From Xanthobacteraceae bacterium (GTDB taxonomy: Bacteria > Pseudomonadota > Alphaproteobacteria > Rhizobiales > Xanthobacteraceae), in the NCBI GenBank assembly GCA_019746135.1, contig JAIESI010000387.1, positions 1 through 33,408 of the forward strand: a stretch of DNA of 33,408 bases. Direction: 5' to 3'. Both the position numbers and the translations under genes were made by a program. Shown piece after piece: positions 9,239-17,800 of the stretch; position 1 is the stretch's first letter; each line of letters begins with the position of its first letter. The notes under the pieces are model-generated. The model was not told the origin of the DNA. It saw only the letters and a list, made by a program, of their open reading frames with translations, and did no database searches.

Positions 9239-9496
9239 ATGCCGGATCGTGTGAATGGCAATGGACCGGCCGCCGTCGAGCGAATGGCGGAGCGCAAGGG
9301 ATTCAACACGCTGACGCCGCGCGAGCGTGATGTGCTCGCGGAAATCGTGGCCGGCGCCTCCAACAAGGAGGCCGGCCGGTCGCTCAAGATCAGCCCGCGC
9401 ACCATCGAGATTCACCGCGCCCGCATCATGGACAAGCTCGGCGCCAGGAACGCCGCCGATCTGGTTCGCATCGCGCTCGGGCGCGGACGGCATTAG
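9239..9496 (+). CDS. Stand-alone FixJ-like LuxR-type DNA-binding protein
   Basis: This 85-residue protein is little more than a GerE/LuxR helix-turn-helix. The segment LTPRERDVLAEIVAGASNKE, then ISPRTIEIHRARIMDKLGA and LVRIALG, closely follows the C-terminal domain of FixJ/NodW-type regulators. There is no receiver domain and no room for one: the preceding sequence is non-coding back to mscL. I chose the ATG at 9239, with a GAGG-like site upstream; a TTG at 9164 would add 25 unrelated residues. It probably binds DNA without phosphorylation control, or acts with another regulator. The target is unknown. Confidence 0.8.
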   Translation: MPDRVNGNGPAAVERMAERKGFNTLTPRERDVLAEIVAGASNKEAGRSLKISPRTIEIHRARIMDKLGARNAADLVRIALGRGRH

Positions 9497-9534
9497 CGCC
9501 TGATCCGCTTAAATTGAAACGTCGGATTGTGACT

Positions 9535-9617
9535 CTGGGTCCCCGCTTCCGCGGGGACGGACGTTGAGAGAGTTACGCGCTCCATCCCCGTTCGTCCCCG
9601 CGGAAGCGGGGACCCAG
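9535..9617. repeat. Nested palindromic repeat element
   Basis: Two perfect 25-bp inverted arms (9535-9559 and 9593-9617) flank a 33-base spacer. Each arm is itself a hairpin: GTCCCCGC, a TTCC-type 4-base loop, GCGGGGAC. The element can therefore fold as one long stem or as two small ones. It lies between the LuxR-like gene and the AbrB-family gene. From memory, elements with this GGGTCCCCGC core are dispersed in many copies in Bradyrhizobium-type genomes; only one copy is present in this window. Confidence 0.85.
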
Positions 9618-9679
9618 TGCTGCGCAAATCCATGGGTGGCGTTTGACGCCGCCGAACCAGCGCGGCATTGATCGCGGCG

Positions 9680-10750
9680 ATGCCCCAGCAATTCCTTCCC
9701 GGCCAAGCCGTGCTTTGGCACACGGCAGAAACCCTCGCCATTGCTGCGGCCGGCGGCATCCTATTGACCTGGCTTGGTTTTCCCGCGGGGCTGGTGACCG
9801 GCTCGCTGCTCGGCGTGGCGGTGGCGGCGCTGGCCGGACGGCCGCTCGATGTCCCGACCCCGCTGGCCCGCGTTCTGTACGTTCTGGTCGGCATCTCGCT
9901 CGGCGCCGTGGTCTCGCCGGAGACGCTGAAGGGGCTTGCGAGATTTCCGCTCAGCGTCGCGGTGCTGGCGGTGTCTTCGCTCGCGATGATCGCCGCGACC
10001 AGCGCCTATCTGCGATACGTTCACGGCTGGGATCGGCTGTCGGCGCTGTTTGGCGCAAGCCCCGGCGCGCTGGCGCAGGTCATGACGCTCTCGGCCGAGT
10101 ACAAGGCCGACCTGCGCGCCATTGCCATCGTGCAGACGCTGCGCGTGGTGGCGCTGACCGTCGGCATTCCGTCGGGCCTCGCTTTGTTCGGCCTCGATGC
10201 GCCCGGGGGTATCATGGCGCGGCTCGGCAGCACGCATCCGGAATCGCTCCTTGAGCTCGCCATTCTGCTGGCGGTCTCGACCGGGGCCGGCGTGGTGGTC
10301 TGGCGGCTGCGGCTGCCGGGCGGTCTGATGTTCGGGGCGATGCTCGCCTCCGCGATCCTGCACGGCGGCGGCTATATCTCCGCGGCCCTGCCGTGGTGGG
10401 CCGCCAGCGCCGCCGTCATCGGCATCGGCGCGATCACCGGCTCGCGCTTTGCCAACACCTCGCCGCTGACGCTGTTGCGTTTCCTGGGGGCGGCGGTCGG
10501 TTCGTTTACCGTCGCGATCACCATCGCAACCTTGTCGGTGCTGGTTCTGACGACGTTGCTGTCGGTTCCGGTCGCCGACGCCATCGTCGCGTTCGCTCCC
10601 GGCGCGCAGGACACCATGATGGTGCTGGCGCTGGCGCTGCATCTCGACCCGGTGTTCGTCGGCGCGCTGCACCTGTCCCGGTTTGTGCTGGTGTCGCTGC
10701 TGGTGCCGATCCTGGCGCAACGCATCCGCCGCCTGCCGCGCGACTCCTGA
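9680..10750 (+). CDS. AbrB-family membrane protein (PF05145-type, ammonia monooxygenase-like)
   Basis: This 356-residue, highly hydrophobic protein has about 10-11 membrane helices in two similar halves. The repeated pattern is visible as GFPAGLVTGSLLGVA near residue 37 and LPGGLMFGAMLASAI in the second half, each starting an AbrB duplication unit. The motifs SPGALAQVMTLSAEYKADLRAIA and FAPGAQDTMMVLALAL are typical. These proteins are often labelled regulators because of the AbrB name, but the sequence is plainly an integral membrane protein, perhaps a transporter of unknown substrate. I chose the ATG at 9680; a TTG at 9668 is also in frame. It ends 53 bases from the convergent hemA stop. Confidence 0.85.
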   Translation: MPQQFLPGQAVLWHTAETLAIAAAGGILLTWLGFPAGLVTGSLLGVAVAALAGRPLDVPTPLARVLYVLVGISLGAVVSPETLKGLARFPLSVAVLAVSSLAMIAATSAYLRYVHGWDRLSALFGASPGALAQVMTLSAEYKADLRAIAIVQTLRVVALTVGIPSGLALFGLDAPGGIMARLGSTHPESLLELAILLAVSTGAGVVVWRLRLPGGLMFGAMLASAILHGGGYISAALPWWAASAAVIGIGAITGSRFANTSPLTLLRFLGAAVGSFTVAITIATLSVLVLTTLLSVPVADAIVAFAPGAQDTMMVLALALHLDPVFVGALHLSRFVLVSLLVPILAQRIRRLPRDS

Positions 10751-10753
10751 ACA

Positions 10754-10780
10754 ATCGGCCGCCCGTCAGGGGCGGCCGAT
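10754..10780. terminator. Bidirectional terminator hairpin between the AbrB-family gene and hemA
   Basis: An 11-bp perfect stem (10754-10764 with 10770-10780; ATCGGCCGCC core) has a 5-base loop in the short gap between two convergent genes. A T-run (GTTTTTCT) follows on the plus strand about 18 bases later. Position and symmetry suggest that it ends both transcripts. Confidence 0.65.
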
Positions 10781-10803
10781 GTGCCTGAAAACAGATCGTT
10801 TTT

Positions 10804-12030
10804 CTATTCAGCAGCGAGTGGGCGCGCCTTCAGCGGCAGGCCGAGCTTGTGCCAGACGTCCACCAGCGCTTCGGCGAGCGCATCGATCAGCGCGTCGTCG
10901 TGATACGGCGACGGCGTGATGCGGAGCCGCTCGGTGCCCTTGGGCACCGTCGGATAGTTGATCGGCTGGATGTAGATGCCGTGCTCGGCCAGCAGCAGAT
11001 CGCTCGCCGCCTTGCACTTCTCCGCGTCGTTGACGGCGACCGGCACGATATGGGTCGAGGTCGGTGAAACCGGCAGGCCTGCGGCGGTCAGCACCGCCTT
11101 GACGCGCGCCGCGCGGTCCTGGTGGCGCTCGCGCTCCCAGCTCGACGACTTCAGATGCCGGATCGCCGCGGCCGCGGCCGCGCACACCGCCGGCGGCAGC
11201 GCCGTGGTGAAGATGAAGCCCGGCGCATAGGAGCGGACCGCGTCGCAGATCGCTCCGTCGGCCGCGATGTAGCCGCCAAGACCGCCGAACGCCTTGCCGA
11301 GCGTGCCTTCGATCACGTCGATGCGGGCCATCGCGCTGTCGCGCTCGGCGATGCCGCCGCCGCGCGGCCCGTAGAGACCGACCGCGTGGACCTCGTCGAG
11401 ATAGGTCATGGCGCCATAGCGCTTGCCGAGGTCGCAGATGGCATGGATCGGCGCGATGTCGCCGTCCATCGAATAGAGGCTTTCGAAGGCGATCAGCTTC
11501 GGCCGGCTCCCGGCCGCCTGCAACAGCTCTTCAAGATGCGCGAGATCGTTGTGACGGAAGATCTTGCGCTCGCATCCGGCCTGGCGGATGCCCTCGATCA
11601 TCGAGTTGTGGTTGTAGGCGTCCGACAGGATCACGCAGTTCGGGATGAGCTTGGCGATCGTCGAGATGCCGGTCTGGTTCGAGATGTAGCCCGAGGTGAA
11701 CACCAGCGCCGACTGCTTGCCGTGCAGATCGGCGAGCTCGCGCTCAAGCTCCACCAGCGGATGGTTGGTGCCGGCGATGTTGCGGGTGCCGCCCGCGCCG
11801 GTCCCCATCCGGGTCGCGGTCTCGACCATCGCCCCCACCACCTTCGGGTGCTGGCCCATGCCGAGATAGTCGTTGGAACACCAGATCACGACCTCGCGCG
11901 GGCCCCCCGGCGCATGCCAGATGGCGTGCGGAAACCGGCCGGCGATGCGTTCGAGATCGGCGAACACCCGGTAGCGGCGCTCCTCGCGCAGACGGTTCAG
12001 GGCGTCGGCGAAAAACGCTTCATAATTCAT
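10804..12030 (-). CDS. hemA: 5-aminolevulinate synthase (HemA)
   Basis: This enzyme condenses glycine and succinyl-CoA to 5-aminolevulinate, the first step of haem and bacteriochlorophyll synthesis in alphaproteobacteria (C4 pathway). At 408 residues it has the usual length. The PLP lysine is K246 in [14 protein letters not shown], the cofactor-binding Asp is D212 (YLDEVHAVG), and the N-terminal [13 protein letters not shown] and [10 protein letters not shown] motifs are diagnostic. The AKB/KBL relatives lack this N-terminal pattern, so the assignment is firm. A perfect FixK/FNR box lies 137 bases upstream of the ATG, consistent with low-oxygen induction seen in relatives. It faces the isochorismatase-family gene divergently. 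Confidence 0.97.
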   Translation of the reverse strand: MNYEAFFADALNRLREERRYRVFADLERIAGRFPHAIWHAPGGPREVVIWCSNDYLGMGQHPKVVGAMVETATRMGTGAGGTRNIAGTNHPLVELERELADLHGKQSALVFTSGYISNQTGISTIAKLIPNCVILSDAYNHNSMIEGIRQAGCERKIFRHNDLAHLEELLQAAGSRPKLIAFESLYSMDGDIAPIHAICDLGKRYGAMTYLDEVHAVGLYGPRGGGIAERDSAMARIDVIEGTLGKAFGGLGGYIAADGAICDAVRSYAPGFIFTTALPPAVCAAAAAAIRHLKSSSWERERHQDRAARVKAVLTAAGLPVSPTSTHIVPVAVNDAEKCKAASDLLLAEHGIYIQPINYPTVPKGTERLRITPSPYHDDALIDALAEALVDVWHKLGLPLKARPLAAE

Positions 12031-12160
12031 GGGAAATCCGGCCTTAATCGCTTGGGTCGTGCTTTAGGTGTGGATGCTCGTCGCCTGAGCACGGGTCATT
12101 TTTAGAAGCCTTCCACGTTGCTTGTCGAGGCGTTTCTTGCCCCGAAATCAGCCCTTTGTC

Positions 12161-12174
12161 TTGATCCTGATCAA
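12161..12174. promoter_or_regulatory. Perfect FixK/FNR-type box in the hemA divergent region
   Basis: TTGATcctgATCAA is a perfect 14-base palindrome matching the FixK/FNR consensus TTGA-N6-TCAA. Its centre is 137 bases upstream of the hemA start and 131 bases upstream of the isochorismatase-family ATG. Control of hemA by FNR/FixK proteins is known in Rhodobacter and rhizobia, so hemA is the likelier target. No strong -10 is visible at class-II distance on either side, so the orientation is not decided by sequence. Confidence 0.75.
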
Positions 12175-12298
12175 GTTCCCGGGAGCGCGGCACATTTTTT
12201 CCTGTGGCCGGAATGTCGCGCGTCTCTTCTCGTTCCAACGGTTGCCCTAAACCGTCGGGAGGCCGCATAATTTGACCCTTGGGCTGGAGGGCGTCGCA

Positions 12299-13009
12299 AT
12301 GCATAAAATCTCAATTCCGCAGTCGGTTATCGACCGGGTGGTGGCCCGCCGCGGCCGCGAGCACATCTTCGACGACCTCGACCCGGCACGGACCGCGCTG
12401 GTCGTGGTCGACATGCAGAACGGCTTCATGAAGCACGAGGTGGCGCATTCCCCCTGCGCCATGGCGCACGAGATTGTTCCCAACATCAACCGCCTGGCGG
12501 CGGCGGTGCGCGCAACCGGCGGCACGGTGGTCTGGATCCAGACCGCCTACACCGACGAGACGCAGACCAGCTGGTCGACGCTTTACGGCATGGTCGGCCC
12601 GAAGGGCCTCGAGAAGCGCCGGCGTTCGCTGTCGCGGGACAGCAAGGGCTACGACATCTTCCCGGATCTCAAGATCGAGCCGCAGGATCTGATCGTCGAG
12701 AAGATGCGCTACAGCGCCTTCATCCAGGGTTCGTCGAACCTTGAGACCGTGCTGCGCCGGCGCGGTCTCGACACGCTGCTGATCACCGGCACGGTGACCA
12801 ACGTGTGCTGCGAGTCGACCGCCCGCGACGCGATGATGCTGAACTTCAAGACCGTCATGATCACCGATGGCAATGCGGCCAACACCGATGAGGACCACAA
12901 CGCCGCGCTCAGCAATTTCTACCTGACCTTCGGCGACATCATGTCCACCGATTTCGCCATCGATTGTCTCAAGCGCAACGCGCGGAAGGGATTGGTCGCG
13001 GCGGAATAG
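12299..13009 (+). CDS. Isochorismatase-family cysteine hydrolase
   Basis: This 236-residue protein belongs to the isochorismatase-like hydrolase superfamily. The catalytic triad is visible: D38 (VVVDMQNGF), K135 (VEKMRYSAF) and C170 (GTVTNVCCESTARDA). The neighbouring C171 is less usual but the motif is intact. The cis-peptide region and the TARDA helix are also conserved. Members cleave amides such as N-carbamoylsarcosine, nicotinamide, biuret or ureidoacrylate. The substrate cannot be set from sequence, and no pathway partner lies beside it. The ATG at 12299 has GGAGGG (12286-12291) eight bases upstream, so the TTG at 12272 is unlikely. It lies 25 bases upstream of tpsB with no obvious link. 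Confidence 0.88.
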   Translation: MHKISIPQSVIDRVVARRGREHIFDDLDPARTALVVVDMQNGFMKHEVAHSPCAMAHEIVPNINRLAAAVRATGGTVVWIQTAYTDETQTSWSTLYGMVGPKGLEKRRRSLSRDSKGYDIFPDLKIEPQDLIVEKMRYSAFIQGSSNLETVLRRRGLDTLLITGTVTNVCCESTARDAMMLNFKTVMITDGNAANTDEDHNAALSNFYLTFGDIMSTDFAIDCLKRNARKGLVAAE

Positions 13010-13034
13010 CGCGCGTTCGTCCAGGACTGGTTCA

Positions 13035-14813
13035 GTGGCATTGGGGTGCTTTGCAGCAGGTGTGGGGCGGTTGCGGCCGGCGCGGACAGGGTCCGCCGGC
13101 GGCGTCCGGATTCGCGCCGCCGCAACGCTCGCGGTCATGCTGACGGCGGTATTTGTGGCCATGTCCGCGGCCAGCGCGCAGGTCATTCCGTCAGGCGCGC
13201 AGCCCGGACGCGAGCGCGAGCGCTTCATCGTGCCGCAAGGGCCGCGCGCGCAGCCCGGCGCGGCGCCGACCGGCCTGCCGAGCTCGGTCGCGCCGGCTGA
13301 GGCGAAAACCACCTTCATCGTCATTCGCGGCATCCGGATCACCGGCGCGACGGTCTACGGTCCGGAAGAGTTCCTGCCGCTTTATCAGGAGCTGATCGGC
13401 CGCCGCGTGCCGCTGCAGGCGGTCTATGATCTGGCGCAGGCGATCACCGCCAAATACGGCGCGGCGGGCTACGTGCTGTCGCGCGCGCTGGTGCCGGTGC
13501 AGGAGCTCGAGCCGTCCGGCGCGACGGTGCGGATCGAGGTGGTGGAAGGCTACGTCGACCGCGTCGTCTGGCCGGAAAATCTCCGGCGCTATCGCGACTT
13601 CTTCAGCGACTATGCCGCCAAGATCACCGCCGATCGGCCGCTCAACATCCGCACGCTCGAGCGCTATCTGCTGCTCGCCAACGACCTGCCGGGGCTGAGG
13701 TTCTCGACCACGCTCAAGGCCTCGCAGACCGAGCCGGGCGCAGCGACCCTCCATGTCGAGGTGACCGAGAAGCCGGTCGAGTGGAACGCACGCTTCGACA
13801 ACCGCGGCACCGAGCCGCGCGGGCCGCTGCAATTCCTGATCTCGCCGACCATCAACAACCTGATGGGCCAGCACGAGGCGCTGTCGCTCACCTATGCGAG
13901 CGTCGTGCCGTTCAAGGAATTGCAATACACCGCGCTGGGCTGGCGCCAGGTGCTGAGCAGCGAGGGCCTCACCGGCTTCGTCAACGCGATCTACAGCTGG
14001 AGCTATCCGGGCGACATCACCCTGCAAAGCCTCGATTTCAAGACCCGCAGCACCTATGTCGAAGGCGGCTTCTCGTTCCCGGTGATCCGCTCGCGCGAGA
14101 AGAACCTCAACGTCACCGCGCTCGCCTTCGAAGGCGAGAACTACAGCTTCTGGAATCTCACGCCGAACGAGCCGCAGGCGGTCGACCGGCTGCGCGGCAT
14201 CCGCGTGCGCGTGGAGGGCGACTTCGCCGATCCGCTCGGCGCGATCAACCAGTTCGGCATGACGGTGAGCCAGGGCATCGACGGGCTCGGCAGCACCCAG
14301 AACGACAATCCCCTGGCATCGCGCATTGGCGGCCGGGTCGATTTCACCAAGGTGGAGGGGGGCTACAGCCGCCTGCAGCCGCTAAAAGACCGCTTTTCCG
14401 CCTTGATTGCCCTCTACGGCCAGTATGCCGCGAACGCGCTGCTCGTGCCCGAGCAATGCGGTTACGGCGGCCGGGTTTTCGGCCGGGCCTATGACCCGTC
14501 CGAGCTGCTCGGTGACAGTTGCTGGATCGTCAGCGGCGAGCTCCGGTACGATTTGCCGTCGCTCTCGGCCAGCAGCGAGTTAACCGCCTTGCCGGCCGTG
14601 CAGTTCTACGGCTATGCCGACAAGGGAAGGCTCTATAGACTCTCTACCAGCCCTGTGGGGACAGCGGCTGCGACGTTCGATGGTGCTTCGGCCGGTGGCG
14701 GGATCCGGCTGGGGTGGTTGAACAATTTCAACGTCGATCTGTCGGCCGCGAAAGCGATTGAGGGTCCCCGCAATGACTGGCGCTTCTTCTTCATCACGGC
14801 TTTGCGTCTATAG
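13035..14813 (+). CDS. TpsB two-partner secretion transporter (ShlB/FhaC/HecB family)
   Basis: This 592-residue outer-membrane beta-barrel transporter would export the TpsA protein encoded next to it. A signal peptide is visible at about residues 26-49 (AAATLAVMLTAVFVAMSA, cleavage after ASA), preceded by an unusually long n-region. Two POTRA domains follow: about 90-178 (IRGIRITGATVYGPEEF) and 180-252. The barrel begins near 260 (NARFDNRGTEPRGPLQF). The VRGF-like lid motif appears as VFGRAYDPSELLGD, and the chain ends in an aromatic/hydrophobic strand (FFFITALRL). I chose GTG at 13035, with AGGA (13023-13026) upstream; later starts that shorten the n-region are possible. The tpsA start lies 10 bases after the stop. 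Confidence 0.9.
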   Translation: MALGCFAAGVGRLRPARTGSAGGVRIRAAATLAVMLTAVFVAMSAASAQVIPSGAQPGRERERFIVPQGPRAQPGAAPTGLPSSVAPAEAKTTFIVIRGIRITGATVYGPEEFLPLYQELIGRRVPLQAVYDLAQAITAKYGAAGYVLSRALVPVQELEPSGATVRIEVVEGYVDRVVWPENLRRYRDFFSDYAAKITADRPLNIRTLERYLLLANDLPGLRFSTTLKASQTEPGAATLHVEVTEKPVEWNARFDNRGTEPRGPLQFLISPTINNLMGQHEALSLTYASVVPFKELQYTALGWRQVLSSEGLTGFVNAIYSWSYPGDITLQSLDFKTRSTYVEGGFSFPVIRSREKNLNVTALAFEGENYSFWNLTPNEPQAVDRLRGIRVRVEGDFADPLGAINQFGMTVSQGIDGLGSTQNDNPLASRIGGRVDFTKVEGGYSRLQPLKDRFSALIALYGQYAANALLVPEQCGYGGRVFGRAYDPSELLGDSCWIVSGELRYDLPSLSASSELTALPAVQFYGYADKGRLYRLSTSPVGTAAATFDGASAGGGIRLGWLNNFNVDLSAAKAIEGPRNDWRFFFITALRL

Positions 14814-14823
14814 GGGGCGGGCC

Positions 14824-17800
14824 GTGCGAAAAACTCTCCTCGCCACCTCCGCTCTGGTTCCGCTCGGGCTTTCGTTGGGCCTCGCCTCCGCGCTCGCCAA
14901 TCCGCTGGGCGGGCAGGTGGTCGGCGGCTCGGCCGCGATCGGTGGCACCGGCACCTCGACCGTCACCGTGACGCAGTCGAGCCAGAACGCCGTCATCAAC
15001 TGGCAGTCGTTCAACATCGGCGCCGGCGAAACCACCCGCTTCATCCAGCCGAATTCGTCGGCGACGATGCTGAACCGCGTCACCGGCGATCCCAATCCGT
15101 CGCAGATCCTCGGCACGTTGCAGGGCAACGGCCGCGTCTTCGTCATCAATCCGAACGGCGTGCTGATCGGCGCCGGCGCGGTGGTCAACACCGCAGGATT
15201 CCTGGCCACGACGCACGACATCTCCAACGCCGACTTCATGGCCGGGCGCTACAACTTCAACATCCCCGGCAATCCGGCCGCGTCGGTGGTCAACCTCGGC
15301 AACATCACCGCGAGCAATTCGGGCTTCGCGGCGCTGGTCGCGCCGGGCGTGCGCAACTCCGGCACCATCACCGCGACCTTCGGCAAGATCGGGCTCGCCT
15401 CCGCCAACGGCTTCTCGCTCGACCTCTACGGCGACAAGCTGATCACCATCGGCGTCAGCGATTCGATCGCGGCCGCGGTGAAGGACGTCGCCACCGGCCA
15501 GACGCTGAAGTCGCTGGTGCAGAACGACGGCAAGCTCAGAGCCAACGGCGGCACGGTGCAGCTCTCCGCGGTCACCGCCCGCACCATGGTCGATTCCGTC
15601 ATCAACACCTCGGGCGTGATCGAGGCGCGCAGCATCGGCACCCGCAACGGCAAGATCGTGCTGGGCGGGCCCGCGGCTTCGACCAAGGTCGCAGGCGCCC
15701 CGACCCAGACCGTCAAGGTTTCGGGCAAGCTCGACGTCTCGAGCAGGAAGGCCAAGGGCGGCACCGTCGAGGTGACCGGCGAGAACATCGTGCTTGCCGC
15801 GGCCACCATTGATGCCTTCGGCGCGACCGGCGGCGGCAAGGTGCTGATCGGCGGCGACACCGGCGGCGGGTATGGCAACTCGATGGTCGCGTCGCTGGCG
15901 CAAGCGCAGCTTGAGGGCCGGCCGATCCTGACGGCGACGACGGTGAGCGTCGATGCCGCAAGCACCATTGATGCATCCGCCAGAACGTCAGGCGACGGCG
16001 GCAAGGTGATTGTCTGGTCGGACGGCGCGACAGTGTTCGACGGGAGCATCTTTGCTCGGGGCGGAACGCTCGCCGGCAACGGCGGCTTCGCCGAAGTGTC
16101 GGGCAAGCAGACGCTGACGTTCAACGGCAACGTCGACCTCGGCTCCGCAACCGGCAGGCGCGGCACCCTGCTGCTCGATCCGCTGAACGCCACCATCGAC
16201 ACCGTCGCGGGAACCGGCGTCATCACGGTCGCCTCGATCCAGAATGCGTTGCTGTTCGGCGACGTGGTCGTGACCACCAACAATGCGGTCGGCAGCGAGG
16301 CGGGCGATCTCACGGTTGCGGCTCCGATCACGTGGGCCAACGACAACAATCTTTGGCTTGCCGCTTATCGCAACATCAATGTCAACGCCAACATCACCAA
16401 CACCTCGCTGACGGTCGGAAGCGCGAACGACAAGCACATGATCAACCTGGTGGCCGACAGCACCGGCACAGGTGTCGGCACGGTGATCTTCGGGCCGGGC
16501 GCGGTCATCACGACCAGGGGCGAAGTCAACATCGCGTTCAATCCGACCGGCCCCGGCCCGAAGTACAGCGCGCCGATCGAGAACTATTCGCTGAACGTCA
16601 ACCTCATCGGTATCGGCGCCAAGCTGCACCAATACATGAAGGTGAACACGCCCTCCGACGTCCAGGCGATGACCAACAACCTGTCGGCCGACTACCTGCT
16701 CGGCCGCGACATCGACATGGGCAGCTTCGGCAGCGGCTTTGTGCCGATCGGCAACGGCAGCGCCTACACCGGCTCGTTCGAAGGTCTGGGAAATACGATC
16801 AGCAACCTGACCATCACCTCCAACCTGGCCAACGTCGGATTGTTCAGCCAGTTGTCGTCGACCGCCGAAGTATCCAACGTCTTTCTCGACAGCTTCATCG
16901 TCACGGCGACCTCCACAGGCGGCGCCAATGTCGGCGTACTGGCCGGGCAAAATGCCGGCAGCGTTCGCGGACTTGACGTCTCGTCGTCTACGGTCACTGC
17001 GCAAAGCCCCAATTCCAGCCTCGGCGGACTCGTCGGCAGAAACAGCGGCACCATCGAGTACAGCGAGGCGTTCGGCGTGGTGCTGACCCTGCCATCGGGC
17101 GGCGGGTCTTGGAGTGCCGGCGGAATCGTCGGCGTCAACGAGTTGGGCGGTTCGATCAGCAAAACATCGGCTTACGCCAACATTTACTCCGACGCGACCG
17201 GCACCGTGAACCTTGGCGCCTTCGCGGGCGTCAATGCCGGTTCAATTCAGCAGGCCTGGACGATCGGGTTGCTCTACGACCAGAACACCATGCCGGTTGC
17301 CACGGTGGGCGGGTTCGTCGGCAAGAACGATGCCACTGGCACGATAGACCAGGTCTACTCGCTGGCCGGGACGACGGGGCTTACAGGCGCCACCGGTTTC
17401 ACCGGGGCCGTCATCGGGCAGAACCTGAACACGAGTCCCGGCGCAATCACATTTGCGTATTGGATCACGGAGTTTTTCACCGGCCCGGGCGTCGGCAACG
17501 GCAGTTCGTCCGGCGTCAGCTCGGTATCCGCCGCGTCCATCACCGGGACCCTGCCGGCGGGCTTTAGTTCGACCGACTGGTGGTTTCCGACGCCCACGTC
17601 ATTTCCGGCACTGAAGCCGAAGCCGGATACGCTCGCCGCCGCGACCGTGCTCACCACCAGCCCGGGCAACGACGACGCCTCGGACCAGGTGCCGCCGAAC
17701 CTCTATACGAACCAGCAGATCCAGAGCTACCGGCCGCCGCAGGAAAATTCCTGGCCGCTCGTCGTCATCGCGCTCGGCAATCCGCCGGGGACATCCGCCG

